Shown in pieces: positions 1-9,254 of a stretch of 43,667 nucleotides of DNA. Source of the DNA: Porphyromonadaceae bacterium CG2_30_38_12 (GTDB lineage Bacteria > Bacteroidota > Bacteroidia > Bacteroidales > Paludibacteraceae); the NCBI GenBank assembly GCA_001873635.1, contig MNZK01000093.1, forward strand, positions 1 to 43,667, given 5' to 3'. Made by a program: the position numbers and the translations under genes. Each line of letters opens with the position of its first letter. Position 1 is the first letter of the stretch. The notes beneath the pieces are model-generated. The model searched no databases, was not told the origin of the DNA, and worked only from the letters and a program-made list of their open reading frames with translations.

Positions 1-1
1 A

Positions 2-385
2 ATTTGCACCGAAAATGGGCTAAGCTATTATATTTCTAACGAAAAAGTATCCAATTCTTTTTTTAGCATTTCACCTAAAGCACACGAACTAAATTTAGAA
101 CCCTACTTAAAAGCATATTTCGGTGAGCAAACATCCATTAAAACTGACTTTGAAAATTCTTCAACAATTTTTTTTAACCCTCAAACAAAAAATTTAGTGT
201 TTCGAAATCAACTAAATAGCTATGAACAACTTGACCTTAAAATTTACACAACTTGGGGGAAAATTATCAAAAGCCAAATGCTAAAATCGGATTGCGAAAT
301 TCCATTAACTATGTATCCAAAAGGAATTTATTGTATATCCATGCAAAAAAGGAATCAGTATTATTGCCAAAAAATTAGGAATTAA
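2..385 (+). CDS. C-terminal fragment of a secreted protein with a type IX secretion (Por) type A sorting domain; 5' end outside window
   Basis: Frame 2 is open from the window edge to TAA at 385. The C-terminus 'LDLKIYTTWGKIIKS...IPLTMYPKGIYCISMQKRNQYYCQKIRN' has the shape of a T9SS C-terminal domain. Confidence 0.6.
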   Translation: MCTENGLSYYISNEKVSNSFFSISPKAHELNLEPYLKAYFGEQTSIKTDFENSSTIFFNPQTKNLVFRNQLNSYEQLDLKIYTTWGKIIKSQMLKSDCEIPLTMYPKGIYCISMQKRNQYYCQKIRN

Positions 386-409
386 AAAAAGTAAGTTGAA
401 ACGAACATG

Positions 410-456
410 ACAAAATTTAAACAATTTTGACCCACAGGGGCATGTTTAAATTTTGT
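410..456. terminator. Long AT-rich hairpin downstream of the T9SS cargo gene (terminator-like)
   Basis: Inverted repeat ACAAAATTTAAACA (410-423) / TGTTTAAATTTTGT (443-456), perfect over 14 bp, followed by a T-rich stretch. Confidence 0.45.
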
Positions 457-674
457 TTTGTGAGTTCCATGTGCCCTTTGAAAAACAATTATAAACACAT
501 GAAAATACAAAAGGACAAGCTTTTGATTAAACGGATGAAGCTGATAAGAACTGTGATATAATTATTTAAATACTGATTTCTTTCGGATTCTAATCTCGTC
601 AAAGGCAAAACACCCTAAATATCTATACTTAGCATGAAAGATAGACCGAATTTTTTTTTCGGAAATACTGTAAA

Positions 675-1109
675 TTAGTTGCTTTCGGTATTCACCATCC
701 AAGCTGAGAATACTTGGATATAATTCCAAAACGAGAGCAGTATTTCTTGTGGTAAATCTAATTCTTGCAATGCTTGCTTGTAACAGGATAACCAAACTAA
801 ACGCGCTTGGGCGGTAATTGTAAAAGGTGCATGACGCTTTACCATCATCGGTTGACCACGATGTTGATGATAATACATAGGTCCACCGCAAATTTGTATC
901 ATAAAATCGGCTGAATGTACTTTAGCCATTTCTAAACCCTCAACAGTAGGTGGAAATAGCTGTTTTATAATACTTTGGCTCAACAAGTCATAATGTCGTG
1001 AAACCAACCGCCGTATGCCATCTTCTTTGAGAAATGCATAAAATTCAGGAATTGGTTTGGTTACTTCGGGGCGAGAGCCAGCTATATAATTTTTAATTGT
1101 CAGTTCCAT
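675..1109 (-). CDS. Truncated hemoglobin (globin-like protein)
   Basis: 144 aa; 'FYAFLKEDGIRRLVSRHYDLLSQS...HSADFMIQICGGPMYYHQHRGQPMMVKRHAPFTITAQARLVWLSCYKQAL' matches the truncated-hemoglobin pattern GGP..Y....G.PM...RHAPF.I....R..WL.....AL. Confidence 0.8.
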   Translation of the reverse strand: MELTIKNYIAGSRPEVTKPIPEFYAFLKEDGIRRLVSRHYDLLSQSIIKQLFPPTVEGLEMAKVHSADFMIQICGGPMYYHQHRGQPMMVKRHAPFTITAQARLVWLSCYKQALQELDLPQEILLSFWNYIQVFSAWMVNTESN

Positions 1110-1188
1110 ATATTATTTTATTAATATAACTTTTTTGGAAAGTATTTGTTTAAATAGATGAAAAAATAAATTTCTTAAAACTTCATAA

Positions 1189-2631
1189 ATGAAAACACTT
1201 CAACCTGCCGAATTGTGGCACTATTTTGATGCCATAAACCAAATTCCGCGCCCATCCAAAAAAGAAGAGCAAATTATTGCTTACCTAAAGGCATTTGCCA
1301 AAGCTCATAAATTGATAATTAAAACTGACAAAGCAAGCAATGTGCTAATCTTAAAATCGGCAACGCAGGGTTACGAATCTCGCAAAAAAGTTATTCTACA
1401 AGCTCACTTAGATATGGTTTGCGAAAAAAACAAAGAAATAAATTTCAATTTTGAAACAGATGCTATTCAAACCTTTATTGATGGCGATTTTGTTCGAGCA
1501 CGTGGAACCACTTTAGGGGGAGATAATGGCATTGGAATTGCTATGATGCTTGCCTTGCTTGCTGCTACTGACTTGCAGCATCCCTCTCTCGAATGTCTCT
1601 TTACAGTGGATGAAGAAACGGGTTTGACAGGTGCTTTTGCTCTCGAAAAAGGTTTTTTACAGGGCGAAGTACTTATAAATCTTGATTCGGAGGATGATGG
1701 TATCGTTTATGTGGGATGTGCAGGCGGCATAGATACAACGGCAACATTGAACTACAAAAATGAAAAATCGGTAGATGGTTACTTTGCTTTTGCAGTAACC
1801 GTGAAAGGTTTGAAAGGAGGACATTCCGGAGATGACATTAACAAAGGGCTTGGCAATGCGAATAAAATTTTGAACCGTTTTTTGTGGATGCTTCATAAAA
1901 CAACAGACCTAAGGCTGCATAGCTTTGATGGAGGCAACTTACGCAATGCGCTTGCTCGTGAAGCAACAGCCACTCTATCAGTTTCTTATAACCAAAAAGA
2001 AAACGTACGTGTATTGCTCAATCAATACATAGCTACCGTTGAATCTGAATTTGGAGGCAATGAACCATTGCTTCAAATTTTGCTCGAATCGGAGCAATTA
2101 CCACAATATGCCATAGACAAACAAACCTCGACAGCTTTGCTGAACAGTCTATATGCTTGCCCGCATGGAATGATAGCAATGAGCAAAGATATTCCGGGAT
2201 TGGTAGAAACATCCACTAATTTAGCATCAGTTAAGATGATTTCCGATTCAAAAATCCGTATCACAACAAGCCAACGAAGCTCTGTTGATTCGGCAAAAAA
2301 TGATATTGCGTCAATGGTGGAATCGGTGTTTTTATTAGCAGGAGCAAGTGTTACACATGGTGATGGTTATCCGGGCTGGAAACCAAACTTAGAATCAAAC
2401 ATTTTAAAAATTGCTGTACAAAAGCACAAAGCCCTTTTTGGAGCCGAAGCAGAAGTGCGTGCTATTCATGCAGGTCTTGAATGCGGTCTTTTCCTAACAA
2501 AATACCCCCATTTGGACATGATTTCAATAGGACCACAAATGTTTGGAGTGCATTCACCCGACGAAAGACTCAGTATAAGTTCTACTCAAAAATGTTGGAA
2601 ATGGCTGCTCGAAATTCTTAAAGATTGTTGA
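1189..2631 (+). CDS. pepD: Aminoacyl-histidine dipeptidase (cytosol non-specific dipeptidase, M20 family)
   Basis: 480 aa; 'VILQAHLDMVCEKN', 'GTTLGGDNGIGIAMMLA', 'DEETGLTGA', 'HAGLECGLF' and 'ISIGPQMFGVHSPDERL' are typical PepD motifs. Confidence 0.93.
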   Translation: MKTLQPAELWHYFDAINQIPRPSKKEEQIIAYLKAFAKAHKLIIKTDKASNVLILKSATQGYESRKKVILQAHLDMVCEKNKEINFNFETDAIQTFIDGDFVRARGTTLGGDNGIGIAMMLALLAATDLQHPSLECLFTVDEETGLTGAFALEKGFLQGEVLINLDSEDDGIVYVGCAGGIDTTATLNYKNEKSVDGYFAFAVTVKGLKGGHSGDDINKGLGNANKILNRFLWMLHKTTDLRLHSFDGGNLRNALAREATATLSVSYNQKENVRVLLNQYIATVESEFGGNEPLLQILLESEQLPQYAIDKQTSTALLNSLYACPHGMIAMSKDIPGLVETSTNLASVKMISDSKIRITTSQRSSVDSAKNDIASMVESVFLLAGASVTHGDGYPGWKPNLESNILKIAVQKHKALFGAEAEVRAIHAGLECGLFLTKYPHLDMISIGPQMFGVHSPDERLSISSTQKCWKWLLEILKDC

Positions 2632-2638
2632 AACGCGT

Positions 2639-3385
2639 TTAGCTTTGAACTTGATTTCGACCAAAACTACGATAGCTGTCATGTTCGATTTCAAGTTCAG
2701 GTTCAACAAAATGTTCTATTGTTTTAAGCTCAAACTGAATATATTTAATACAAATTCCTCTGCTTAGCCATTGTCGTTCGTAGTAGGTTTTAATTTTTAG
2801 TACGGGGTCAATATTTTCATCAGCGTACAAATCATAGTATAAAGCATTTATTTTAAACCCATTAGTCTGCACCATGGCATGTGTGTAGGTAAACAAAAAA
2901 TTACTGTCAGTTTTTAGGTGAACATATCCGTTCGGCTTTAAAAACTGACAGTATGATTTCAGAAAGTTCGTAGCTGTAAGCCTTTTTGTAACCTTCTTCA
3001 TTTGTGGGTCTGGAAAAGTAAGCCAGATTTCAGCAACTTCATTTGCTCCAAAAAAATGTTGAATCATTTCGATGTTTGTTCGCAAAAAGGCAACATTAGT
3101 CAACCCTTTCTGAAGGGAACTTTTTGCGCCAGTCCAAATTCGCGCCCCTTTTATGTCAATGCCCACAAAGTTTTTTTGAGGATACATTTCGGCAAGTCCA
3201 AGCGTGTATTCTCCTTTACCACAACCTAATTCGAGTACAATGGGATGGTTGTTTTCAAAAAATATTTCATTCCATTTACCACGCATCTCAAAGTTTTTTC
3301 CCGACAAAATATCGTGCGATGAAACCTGAAAAACATGAGGAAATTCAAGCATGTCAGCAAATTTTGATAACTTATTTTTTCCCAC
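2639..3385 (-). CDS. trmB: tRNA (guanosine(46)-N7)-methyltransferase
   Basis: 'IVLELGCGKGEYTLGLAEMYPQKNFVGIDIKGARIW' and 'IWLTFPDPQMKKVTKRLT' are TrmB signatures. Confidence 0.92.
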   Translation of the reverse strand: MGKNKLSKFADMLEFPHVFQVSSHDILSGKNFEMRGKWNEIFFENNHPIVLELGCGKGEYTLGLAEMYPQKNFVGIDIKGARIWTGAKSSLQKGLTNVAFLRTNIEMIQHFFGANEVAEIWLTFPDPQMKKVTKRLTATNFLKSYCQFLKPNGYVHLKTDSNFLFTYTHAMVQTNGFKINALYYDLYADENIDPVLKIKTYYERQWLSRGICIKYIQFELKTIEHFVEPELEIEHDSYRSFGRNQVQS

Positions 3386-3399
3386 TTGTTCTTATCCTT

Positions 3400-3882
3400 C
3401 TATGGTTTCACTTTTTCTATTTTTAAACCTATCTCCGTAATCCCAATTAATATTGAGTCGCGCATTCCATGTCCAATTGCGATGTGATACTTACCAGACT
3501 TTGGAAATTTCATGTTCTGTTGCCAAAGCACAGGCATTTGATACAGAGAACCTATGCCAGAGCCTAACCATTTTCCATAATCATCGGCAAGATAATAATT
3601 AATAGTATCATTTTTTATTATACTATCGGGTTGCGATTGTTTCAAAAACAACCATAAATTTTGGTATGGATAGTCGCTCGTATTTCTACTATTTAAAGTC
3701 ACATTATAACTAACAGCAGTATCGTCAATCTGAAAGTCGAATCCCAACGTACTATCTTTATTCCAGCCATTTTCGGGTAAGGTTGCATATTGAAAATACA
3801 CAGTATTGTCTTGACACGATGCTACTAAAAACAGTAAAAACAAGACGCTAATTTTCGGAATTAGATGGTGCAGACAGGTCAT
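3400..3882 (-). CDS. gldH: Gliding motility lipoprotein GldH
   Basis: 160 aa, signal peptide with lipobox (LVASC) and GldH-like body 'YFQYATLPENGWNKDSTLGFDFQI...'; adjacent to ricT and holB as is common in Bacteroidetes. Confidence 0.8.
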   Translation of the reverse strand: MTCLHHLIPKISVLFLLFLVASCQDNTVYFQYATLPENGWNKDSTLGFDFQIDDTAVSYNVTLNSRNTSDYPYQNLWLFLKQSQPDSIIKNDTINYYLADDYGKWLGSGIGSLYQMPVLWQQNMKFPKSGKYHIAIGHGMRDSILIGITEIGLKIEKVKP

Positions 3883-5065
3883 TTTTTTTAATTAATTTAG
3901 GTGCCTGATTATGCGGGCGTTCAATATCAGAATTCTTTTGGGGTGATTTAATTGGACCATTTTTACGAATACTCCTGTCCTTATTTTGCTTTTTGGAGCT
4001 GTCAAACCGTGTTAAACTATCCTGACCAACCACATTACCATAATCACTAATTGGTTTTTTATCATCAGCTTTGACGTCCAAATCGTCCGGACGAATACCT
4101 TGTTTGTTGAGTGCTATCACTTCTTTAACACGTGTTAAATCAATGGTTGTAACGTTGGCAGCAAACTCTTTGGATGTGGAATAGGAGATAAGTCCTTTGA
4201 AAACATCTGTTTTGAAGTGATAATAAGTGCTTTCTTTGGTCTCCAATGGAATTTCTTTGGTAGGAAAATCCTTCAAAGCATCTGTGTAAGTATCCACTTC
4301 AAAGTTCATACAACACTTCAGTTTTCCACACTGCCCGGCTAATTTTTGTGGATTCATCGAAATATCTTGAAGGCGCGCTGCATTGGTAGATACGGAATTG
4401 AAATTTGTCATCCAGCCCGAGCAACATAATTCGCGACCGCAAGAGCCAATACCACCAATACGACCAGCTTCTTGTCGAGCTCCTATTTGCTTCATTTCTA
4501 TGCGAATACGAAATGTTTCGGCAAATACTTTAATTAGCTGACGAAAATCTACGCGTTCGTCGGCTATATAATAAAAGATAGCTTTGTTGCCATCTCCCTG
4601 AAATTCAACGTCACCAATTTTCATGTTTAATTTCAAATTATCTGCTATCTGCCGCGCTTTAATCATGGTTTCTTGTTCGCGAGCCTTAGATTCATTGAAT
4701 TTTTCAATATCACCCTCTTTCGCTTTGCGATAAACCCTCTTCACTTCATACTGGTCTGGCTTTATGTTGTTCTTATTCATTTGCATAAGCACTAAGCGAC
4801 CCATTAAAGTAACCTCTCCAATATCATGTCCAGGCGAAGACTCTACTGCCACCATATCTCCTTTGTTAAGGTCTATCTTTGTACTATTTAAGAAGTATCC
4901 CTTGCGTGTATTTTTAAATTGAACCTCTACAAAATCAGTTTCGTGCATTGTTTCAGGCAAATCGCTAAGCCAATCGTAAACGGCTAATTTTTTATTGGTG
5001 CGACAGCCACAGCCCCCGCTTCCGCTTGTTTTGCAGCAACCGCCGCTATTTGAACTTATATCCAT
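3848..5065 (-). CDS. ricT: PSP1 domain / RicT (YaaT)-like regulatory iron-sulfur protein
   Basis: 'GDMVAVESSPGHDIGEVTLMGRLV', 'FYYIADERVDFRQLIKVFAETFRIRIEMKQIGARQEAGRIGGIGSCGRELCCSGWMTNFNSVSTNAARLQDISMNPQKLAGQCGKLKCCMNFE' are PSP1/RicT hallmarks. Confidence 0.9.
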   Translation of the reverse strand: MDISSNSGGCCKTSGSGGCGCRTNKKLAVYDWLSDLPETMHETDFVEVQFKNTRKGYFLNSTKIDLNKGDMVAVESSPGHDIGEVTLMGRLVLMQMNKNNIKPDQYEVKRVYRKAKEGDIEKFNESKAREQETMIKARQIADNLKLNMKIGDVEFQGDGNKAIFYYIADERVDFRQLIKVFAETFRIRIEMKQIGARQEAGRIGGIGSCGRELCCSGWMTNFNSVSTNAARLQDISMNPQKLAGQCGKLKCCMNFEVDTYTDALKDFPTKEIPLETKESTYYHFKTDVFKGLISYSTSKEFAANVTTIDLTRVKEVIALNKQGIRPDDLDVKADDKKPISDYGNVVGQDSLTRFDSSKKQNKDRSIRKNGPIKSPQKNSDIERPHNQAPKLIKKNDLSAPSNSEN

Positions 5066-5131
5066 TGTTTTGTTTTAAATGTTGAAAAATAAAAAAAATA
5101 AAATTGAAAAATAAAAAGCTTTGTAAACTCT

Positions 5132-6289
5132 TTACCTTTTTAATAACATAATGATTTTGAGCACTAAGTCGAAAAAAACCATCTTCGCATTCACGTTTTG
5201 CTCAATATGTCTTTCGGCTAATGCAAATTCGTTCATAATATCTTCTACGTTTCGTTCGTTGATGAACGGTGAAAATTTCTTGGAAAAATCAGCTTCATAA
5301 CTTGTGAAATAATTCAAATCGGGCTGCTTCAAATTCATAATAAAATTTTCACGTGTTAAATGTTGTGCATATATCAGAAATCTTTTTTGACGCTCACGCC
5401 CAACAGTAGCGGCTGCCATATCCTCCGACCACTTTTTGAGCGTTTTAAGCGATGCGTGATCCTTTCGGTTTCCAACCTGCCACGCCAAGCGCATAATCAA
5501 TACAAATCTTTCAAAGTTTTGCTTATTTTCATCATCTTCGTCCAATATAGCAAGCGCATTCAGATAACTACCGTTGGCAATGCGCGAAAGGCTAACCGCT
5601 TCATGTTGCGAAATTTCTTTATCACTGTTGTGCAACATGGCTACTGCAATGTCGTCATCTTTTAGCTTTGGAATAATTATTTGCTGCGTGCGAGAAAGAA
5701 TGGTTGTTAAAAGTTCATCTGGCGCATTTGAAACTAAGAAAAAAACCGTTTTTGCCGGCGGCTCTTCTAATATCTTCAATAATTTATTAGCACACTGATT
5801 ATTCATTTTTTCTGGTAACCAAATAATCATCACTTTGTATTCCGACTCATAAGTTTTTAAACTTAATTTCCGAATAATTTCTTGACTCTCATTGGCATAT
5901 ATCATTCCTTGTTTTGCATCTCCCGATATAGTTGCGTACCAATCGTTCATACTAAAATAAGGGCTTTCAATCACTTTTGCCCTAAATTCAGCTAAATAAT
6001 CATCACAAATAACGGATTTTGTACTGGCAGGCTTAATAATTGGAAACACAAAATGCAAATCAGGATGAGCTAATTTCTGGTATTTAACGCAGGATGGACA
6101 AACGCCACAAGAATCATTCTCTTGCTTATTCTCGCAGCAGATATATTGTGCGCAAGCAATGGCTAATGCAAGCTTCCCTATGCCTTCAGGTCCGCGCAAC
6201 AACTGTGCATGAGGTATGCGTTGCTCACGTACTGACCGAACAAAACGCTCCTTTATTTCTTGTTGTCCAATTATATCTGAAAATAGCAT
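5132..6289 (-). CDS. holB: DNA polymerase III subunit delta'
   Basis: 'MLFSDIIGQQEIKERFVRSVREQRIPHAQLLRGPEGIGKLALAIACAQYICC' clamp-loader N-terminus; Zn-binding cysteines CGVCPSC. The start is placed at 6289, not 6370, because the extra N-terminus lacks homology-like character and contains a promoter-like element. Confidence 0.88.
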   Translation of the reverse strand: MLFSDIIGQQEIKERFVRSVREQRIPHAQLLRGPEGIGKLALAIACAQYICCENKQENDSCGVCPSCVKYQKLAHPDLHFVFPIIKPASTKSVICDDYLAEFRAKVIESPYFSMNDWYATISGDAKQGMIYANESQEIIRKLSLKTYESEYKVMIIWLPEKMNNQCANKLLKILEEPPAKTVFFLVSNAPDELLTTILSRTQQIIIPKLKDDDIAVAMLHNSDKEISQHEAVSLSRIANGSYLNALAILDEDDENKQNFERFVLIMRLAWQVGNRKDHASLKTLKKWSEDMAAATVGRERQKRFLIYAQHLTRENFIMNLKQPDLNYFTSYEADFSKKFSPFINERNVEDIMNEFALAERHIEQNVNAKMVFFDLVLKIIMLLKR

Positions 6290-6388
6290 AGATGCATTAC
6301 TCCTAATTTGATACGGAATGCAAATATATAAAAAAATGAAGACAGTAGGAAATTTAAAGCAAAAGTTCATAAATATGCAGAATTTTAC

Positions 6389-6396
6389 TAACTTTG
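6389..6396 (+). promoter_or_regulatory. Candidate -7 element (TAACTTTG) for the S46 peptidase gene
   Basis: Matches the Bacteroidetes TAnnTTTG consensus upstream of the ATG at 6452; the -33 element is weak. Confidence 0.4.
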
Positions 6397-6451
6397 TATA
6401 TCGAATTTCGATATTTTTTAAGCTTATATCAACAATTAAAAGTAATTTATA

Positions 6452-8575
6452 ATGAAGAACGTAAAAGTCTTTTTTTTCTTGCTACTTTTTACAAATGTAG
6501 CTCTTGCCGATGAAGGTATGTGGATGCTCCCTTATATTGAAAAACTTAACATTCAGAAAATGAATGGTATGGGATGTACTTTGAGTGCCGAAGATATTTA
6601 TAGTGATAAAAACGTTAGTCTTAAAGACGCTGTTATTGTTTTTGGAAATGGCTGCACTGGCGTTGTCGTTTCTAATCAAGGTTTGGTTTTTACCAATCAT
6701 CATTGTGGCTTTAATGCAATCCAACAACACAGCACCGTAGAGCACAATTACCTGAATAATGGTTTCACAGCACTGAGATTAGAAGACGAAATTCCTTCGC
6801 CAGGGCTTACAGTTAAATTTTTAGTAAGCATTACCGATGTTACCGAAAAGGTCATATCCCAATTACCTGACAGTTTGATGGGCGAAAAACGCAAATCAAA
6901 GCAAGACTCTTTATTGAGAGCACTCAACAAGGAGTTTAAAACTGACAGTCTTTACACCGTTCAAACCAAATCATTTTATGCGGGCAACGAATTTTATGTC
7001 TTCGTATATCAAGAGTTTCAAGATGTTCGTTTTGCTTATGCACCGCCTTCATCTATTGGTAAATTTGGTGGAGATACCGACAATTGGATGTGGCCACGCC
7101 ATACGGGCGACTTCTCTGTTTTCAGGGTCTATAGTGATAAAAACGGCAAACCAGCTCCTTATTCCAAAGAGAATATCCCTTATTCTCCCAAAAAATTTGT
7201 ACCAATTTCTAACAAAGGTTACGAAACAGGAGATTTTGCAATGATAATGGGAAACCCTGGCACAACAACGCGTTATTTGTCATCGTGGGGAATAATCAAT
7301 CGGGTAAACAATAGCAATCAGGCACGTATTGATGTGCGTGGTGCCAAGCAGGATGTGTGGAAAACGTATATGCGAAGCGACGAAGCCATCAAAATTGCTT
7401 ATGCCAGCAAGTATGCACGTAGCTCAAACTATTGGAAAAACAGCATAGGCATGAATACCGCAGTAGCAAAGTTAGCTATCGTGCAACGGAAAAAAGACAC
7501 CGAAGCCACTTTCAGTAATTGGGTAAATAAGACTGACAAACGCAGATTAAAATATAGCAAAGTATTAGCTGACCTCGAAAAAGGTTATACGCTCATAAAA
7601 CCATATAGTCATGCGTTGAATTATCTTCGTGAATCGCTACAAGGTGGAGCAGAAATGCCACGTATTGCCTCTCAACTATCCAAACTTATGGAAAACAAAA
7701 TTTCGAATGACTCCATTCTAAAATCGGCAAAAAAATGGTACAAAGATTACTATCAGCAAGTGGATGAGGTTTCTTTTAATGCCATGCTTCAAACCTATCA
7801 AAAGTATGTTGAACCACAATATCAGCCAGGCTTATTTACTATTATTTCAAAAAAATACCGAGGAAATACTGAAAAATATACACGCTCTATCTATTCCAAA
7901 TCCGTCTTCTCAAGTTTTGAAAAGTTCCAGAAAGCCATACAACAGGGGGCAAAAAACCTAATTAATGACCCTGCAGTGATGTATTGGCGTGAATTAAACT
8001 TATTTTCGGGAAGTTTACAAAAAGGTGATTATGAAAAAGGTGTAGCTTTGATTGAAAATGCAGAGCGTCTTTTTCAAGCAGGTTACAAGGAAATTTATAG
8101 CCAAAAAGGTATAAGCAGCTACCCAGATGCCAACTTTACAATGCGTATGACCTATGGCAAAATTGAAGGATACCAGCCAGCCGATGCCGTGAGCTACAAG
8201 TATTATACGAGCACGCAGGGCGTGTTGGAAAAAGAAAAAGCAGGCGATGAGGAGTTTGATGTTCCCGAAAAACTGAAATCAAGTATCGAAAAATCGAATT
8301 ACGGTGCTTATATCGACTCAAAAACAGGTAACATGCATGTAGCTTTTTTAAGCACAAACGATATTACTGGTGGAAACTCTGGAAGTCCCATATTTAATGC
8401 CAAAGGAGAACTTTTGGGATTAGCTTTTGACGGTAATTGGGAAGCCATGAGTGGCGATATCGTTTTTGAACCAGATTTGCAACGAACAATAAATGTTGAT
8501 GTACGCTATATTTTATTTGTCATGGATAAAGTGGGTGGTGCAACTAGATTAATAGAGGAATTGAAAATAAACTAA
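6452..8575 (+). CDS. S46 family dipeptidyl peptidase (DPP7/DPP11-like)
   Basis: 707 aa with signal peptide; 'GCTGVVVSNQGLVFTNHHCGFNAIQQHS', 'KFGGDTDNWMWPRHTGDFSVFRVY', 'TGGNSGSPIFNAKGELLGLAFDGNWEAMSGDI' are S46 motifs (catalytic His, Asp, Ser). Confidence 0.95.
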   Translation: MKNVKVFFFLLLFTNVALADEGMWMLPYIEKLNIQKMNGMGCTLSAEDIYSDKNVSLKDAVIVFGNGCTGVVVSNQGLVFTNHHCGFNAIQQHSTVEHNYLNNGFTALRLEDEIPSPGLTVKFLVSITDVTEKVISQLPDSLMGEKRKSKQDSLLRALNKEFKTDSLYTVQTKSFYAGNEFYVFVYQEFQDVRFAYAPPSSIGKFGGDTDNWMWPRHTGDFSVFRVYSDKNGKPAPYSKENIPYSPKKFVPISNKGYETGDFAMIMGNPGTTTRYLSSWGIINRVNNSNQARIDVRGAKQDVWKTYMRSDEAIKIAYASKYARSSNYWKNSIGMNTAVAKLAIVQRKKDTEATFSNWVNKTDKRRLKYSKVLADLEKGYTLIKPYSHALNYLRESLQGGAEMPRIASQLSKLMENKISNDSILKSAKKWYKDYYQQVDEVSFNAMLQTYQKYVEPQYQPGLFTIISKKYRGNTEKYTRSIYSKSVFSSFEKFQKAIQQGAKNLINDPAVMYWRELNLFSGSLQKGDYEKGVALIENAERLFQAGYKEIYSQKGISSYPDANFTMRMTYGKIEGYQPADAVSYKYYTSTQGVLEKEKAGDEEFDVPEKLKSSIEKSNYGAYIDSKTGNMHVAFLSTNDITGGNSGSPIFNAKGELLGLAFDGNWEAMSGDIVFEPDLQRTINVDVRYILFVMDKVGGATRLIEELKIN

Positions 8576-8579
8576 TTGA

Positions 8580-9242
8580 ATGAATATGCAAAAATTAAAA
8601 ATTTTAGTGCTAATTTTCATATTCGTTTTTTTGGCAAGTCTTTATCAAGGAGCTGTACTTCCCTCCCTTCAGGGAGTTGAGTACGGCCTTGCTATTGCCG
8701 ATTTGGAAAGTAACTCCAAGCAACAAATGCAACAATTTTTAATGATGGATGTAGAGCCCAATGATCCAAACTACATGGATACGAAGCAACTAAACCTAAA
8801 AAATGGTTTACCTATCATGATGCGTGCAACAAATGTGTCGGTCATTTTGAGTAGTTTGATTCAAAAACCAATTTGGTGGATGGTATTAAATTCTATCTAC
8901 ATGCTTTTAAGTTTAATTGTAATAGCGTTGGGAATCTGGATTCTTTTATTAGTTTTTAAAGTTTATCGTTCTTTACAATTTTCTATTGTTTTTGAACGTA
9001 GCAATATACATCGAATGAATCAAATTGGCACCATTGTGATATGTATTGGTTTGCTTGGAAGCCTTATTCAGACAATTAATATTGTAATGGCTAATTACTT
9101 AGTTAGTTTGGCTAACTACAAGTTTACATTCTCCAATGTCGTTGATTTTAACGCCATTATCATGGGGGTTGTTATACTGATAATGAGCGAAATAATGCGC
9201 ATGGCAGTAGAAATGAAAGAAGAACAAGAGTTGACAATTTAA
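8580..9242 (+). CDS. DUF2975 domain-containing membrane protein
   Basis: 220 aa, several hydrophobic segments; immediately followed by a small XRE-type HTH gene, the usual DUF2975 arrangement. Confidence 0.75.
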   Translation: MNMQKLKILVLIFIFVFLASLYQGAVLPSLQGVEYGLAIADLESNSKQQMQQFLMMDVEPNDPNYMDTKQLNLKNGLPIMMRATNVSVILSSLIQKPIWWMVLNSIYMLLSLIVIALGIWILLLVFKVYRSLQFSIVFERSNIHRMNQIGTIVICIGLLGSLIQTINIVMANYLVSLANYKFTFSNVVDFNAIIMGVVILIMSEIMRMAVEMKEEQELTI

Positions 9243-9254
9243 AACCCACGAACC

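Noticed and set aside
562-891. ORF of 109 aa overlapping the globin gene
   Set aside because: Same strand, different frame, overlaps the well-supported hemoglobin ORF; composition not protein-like.
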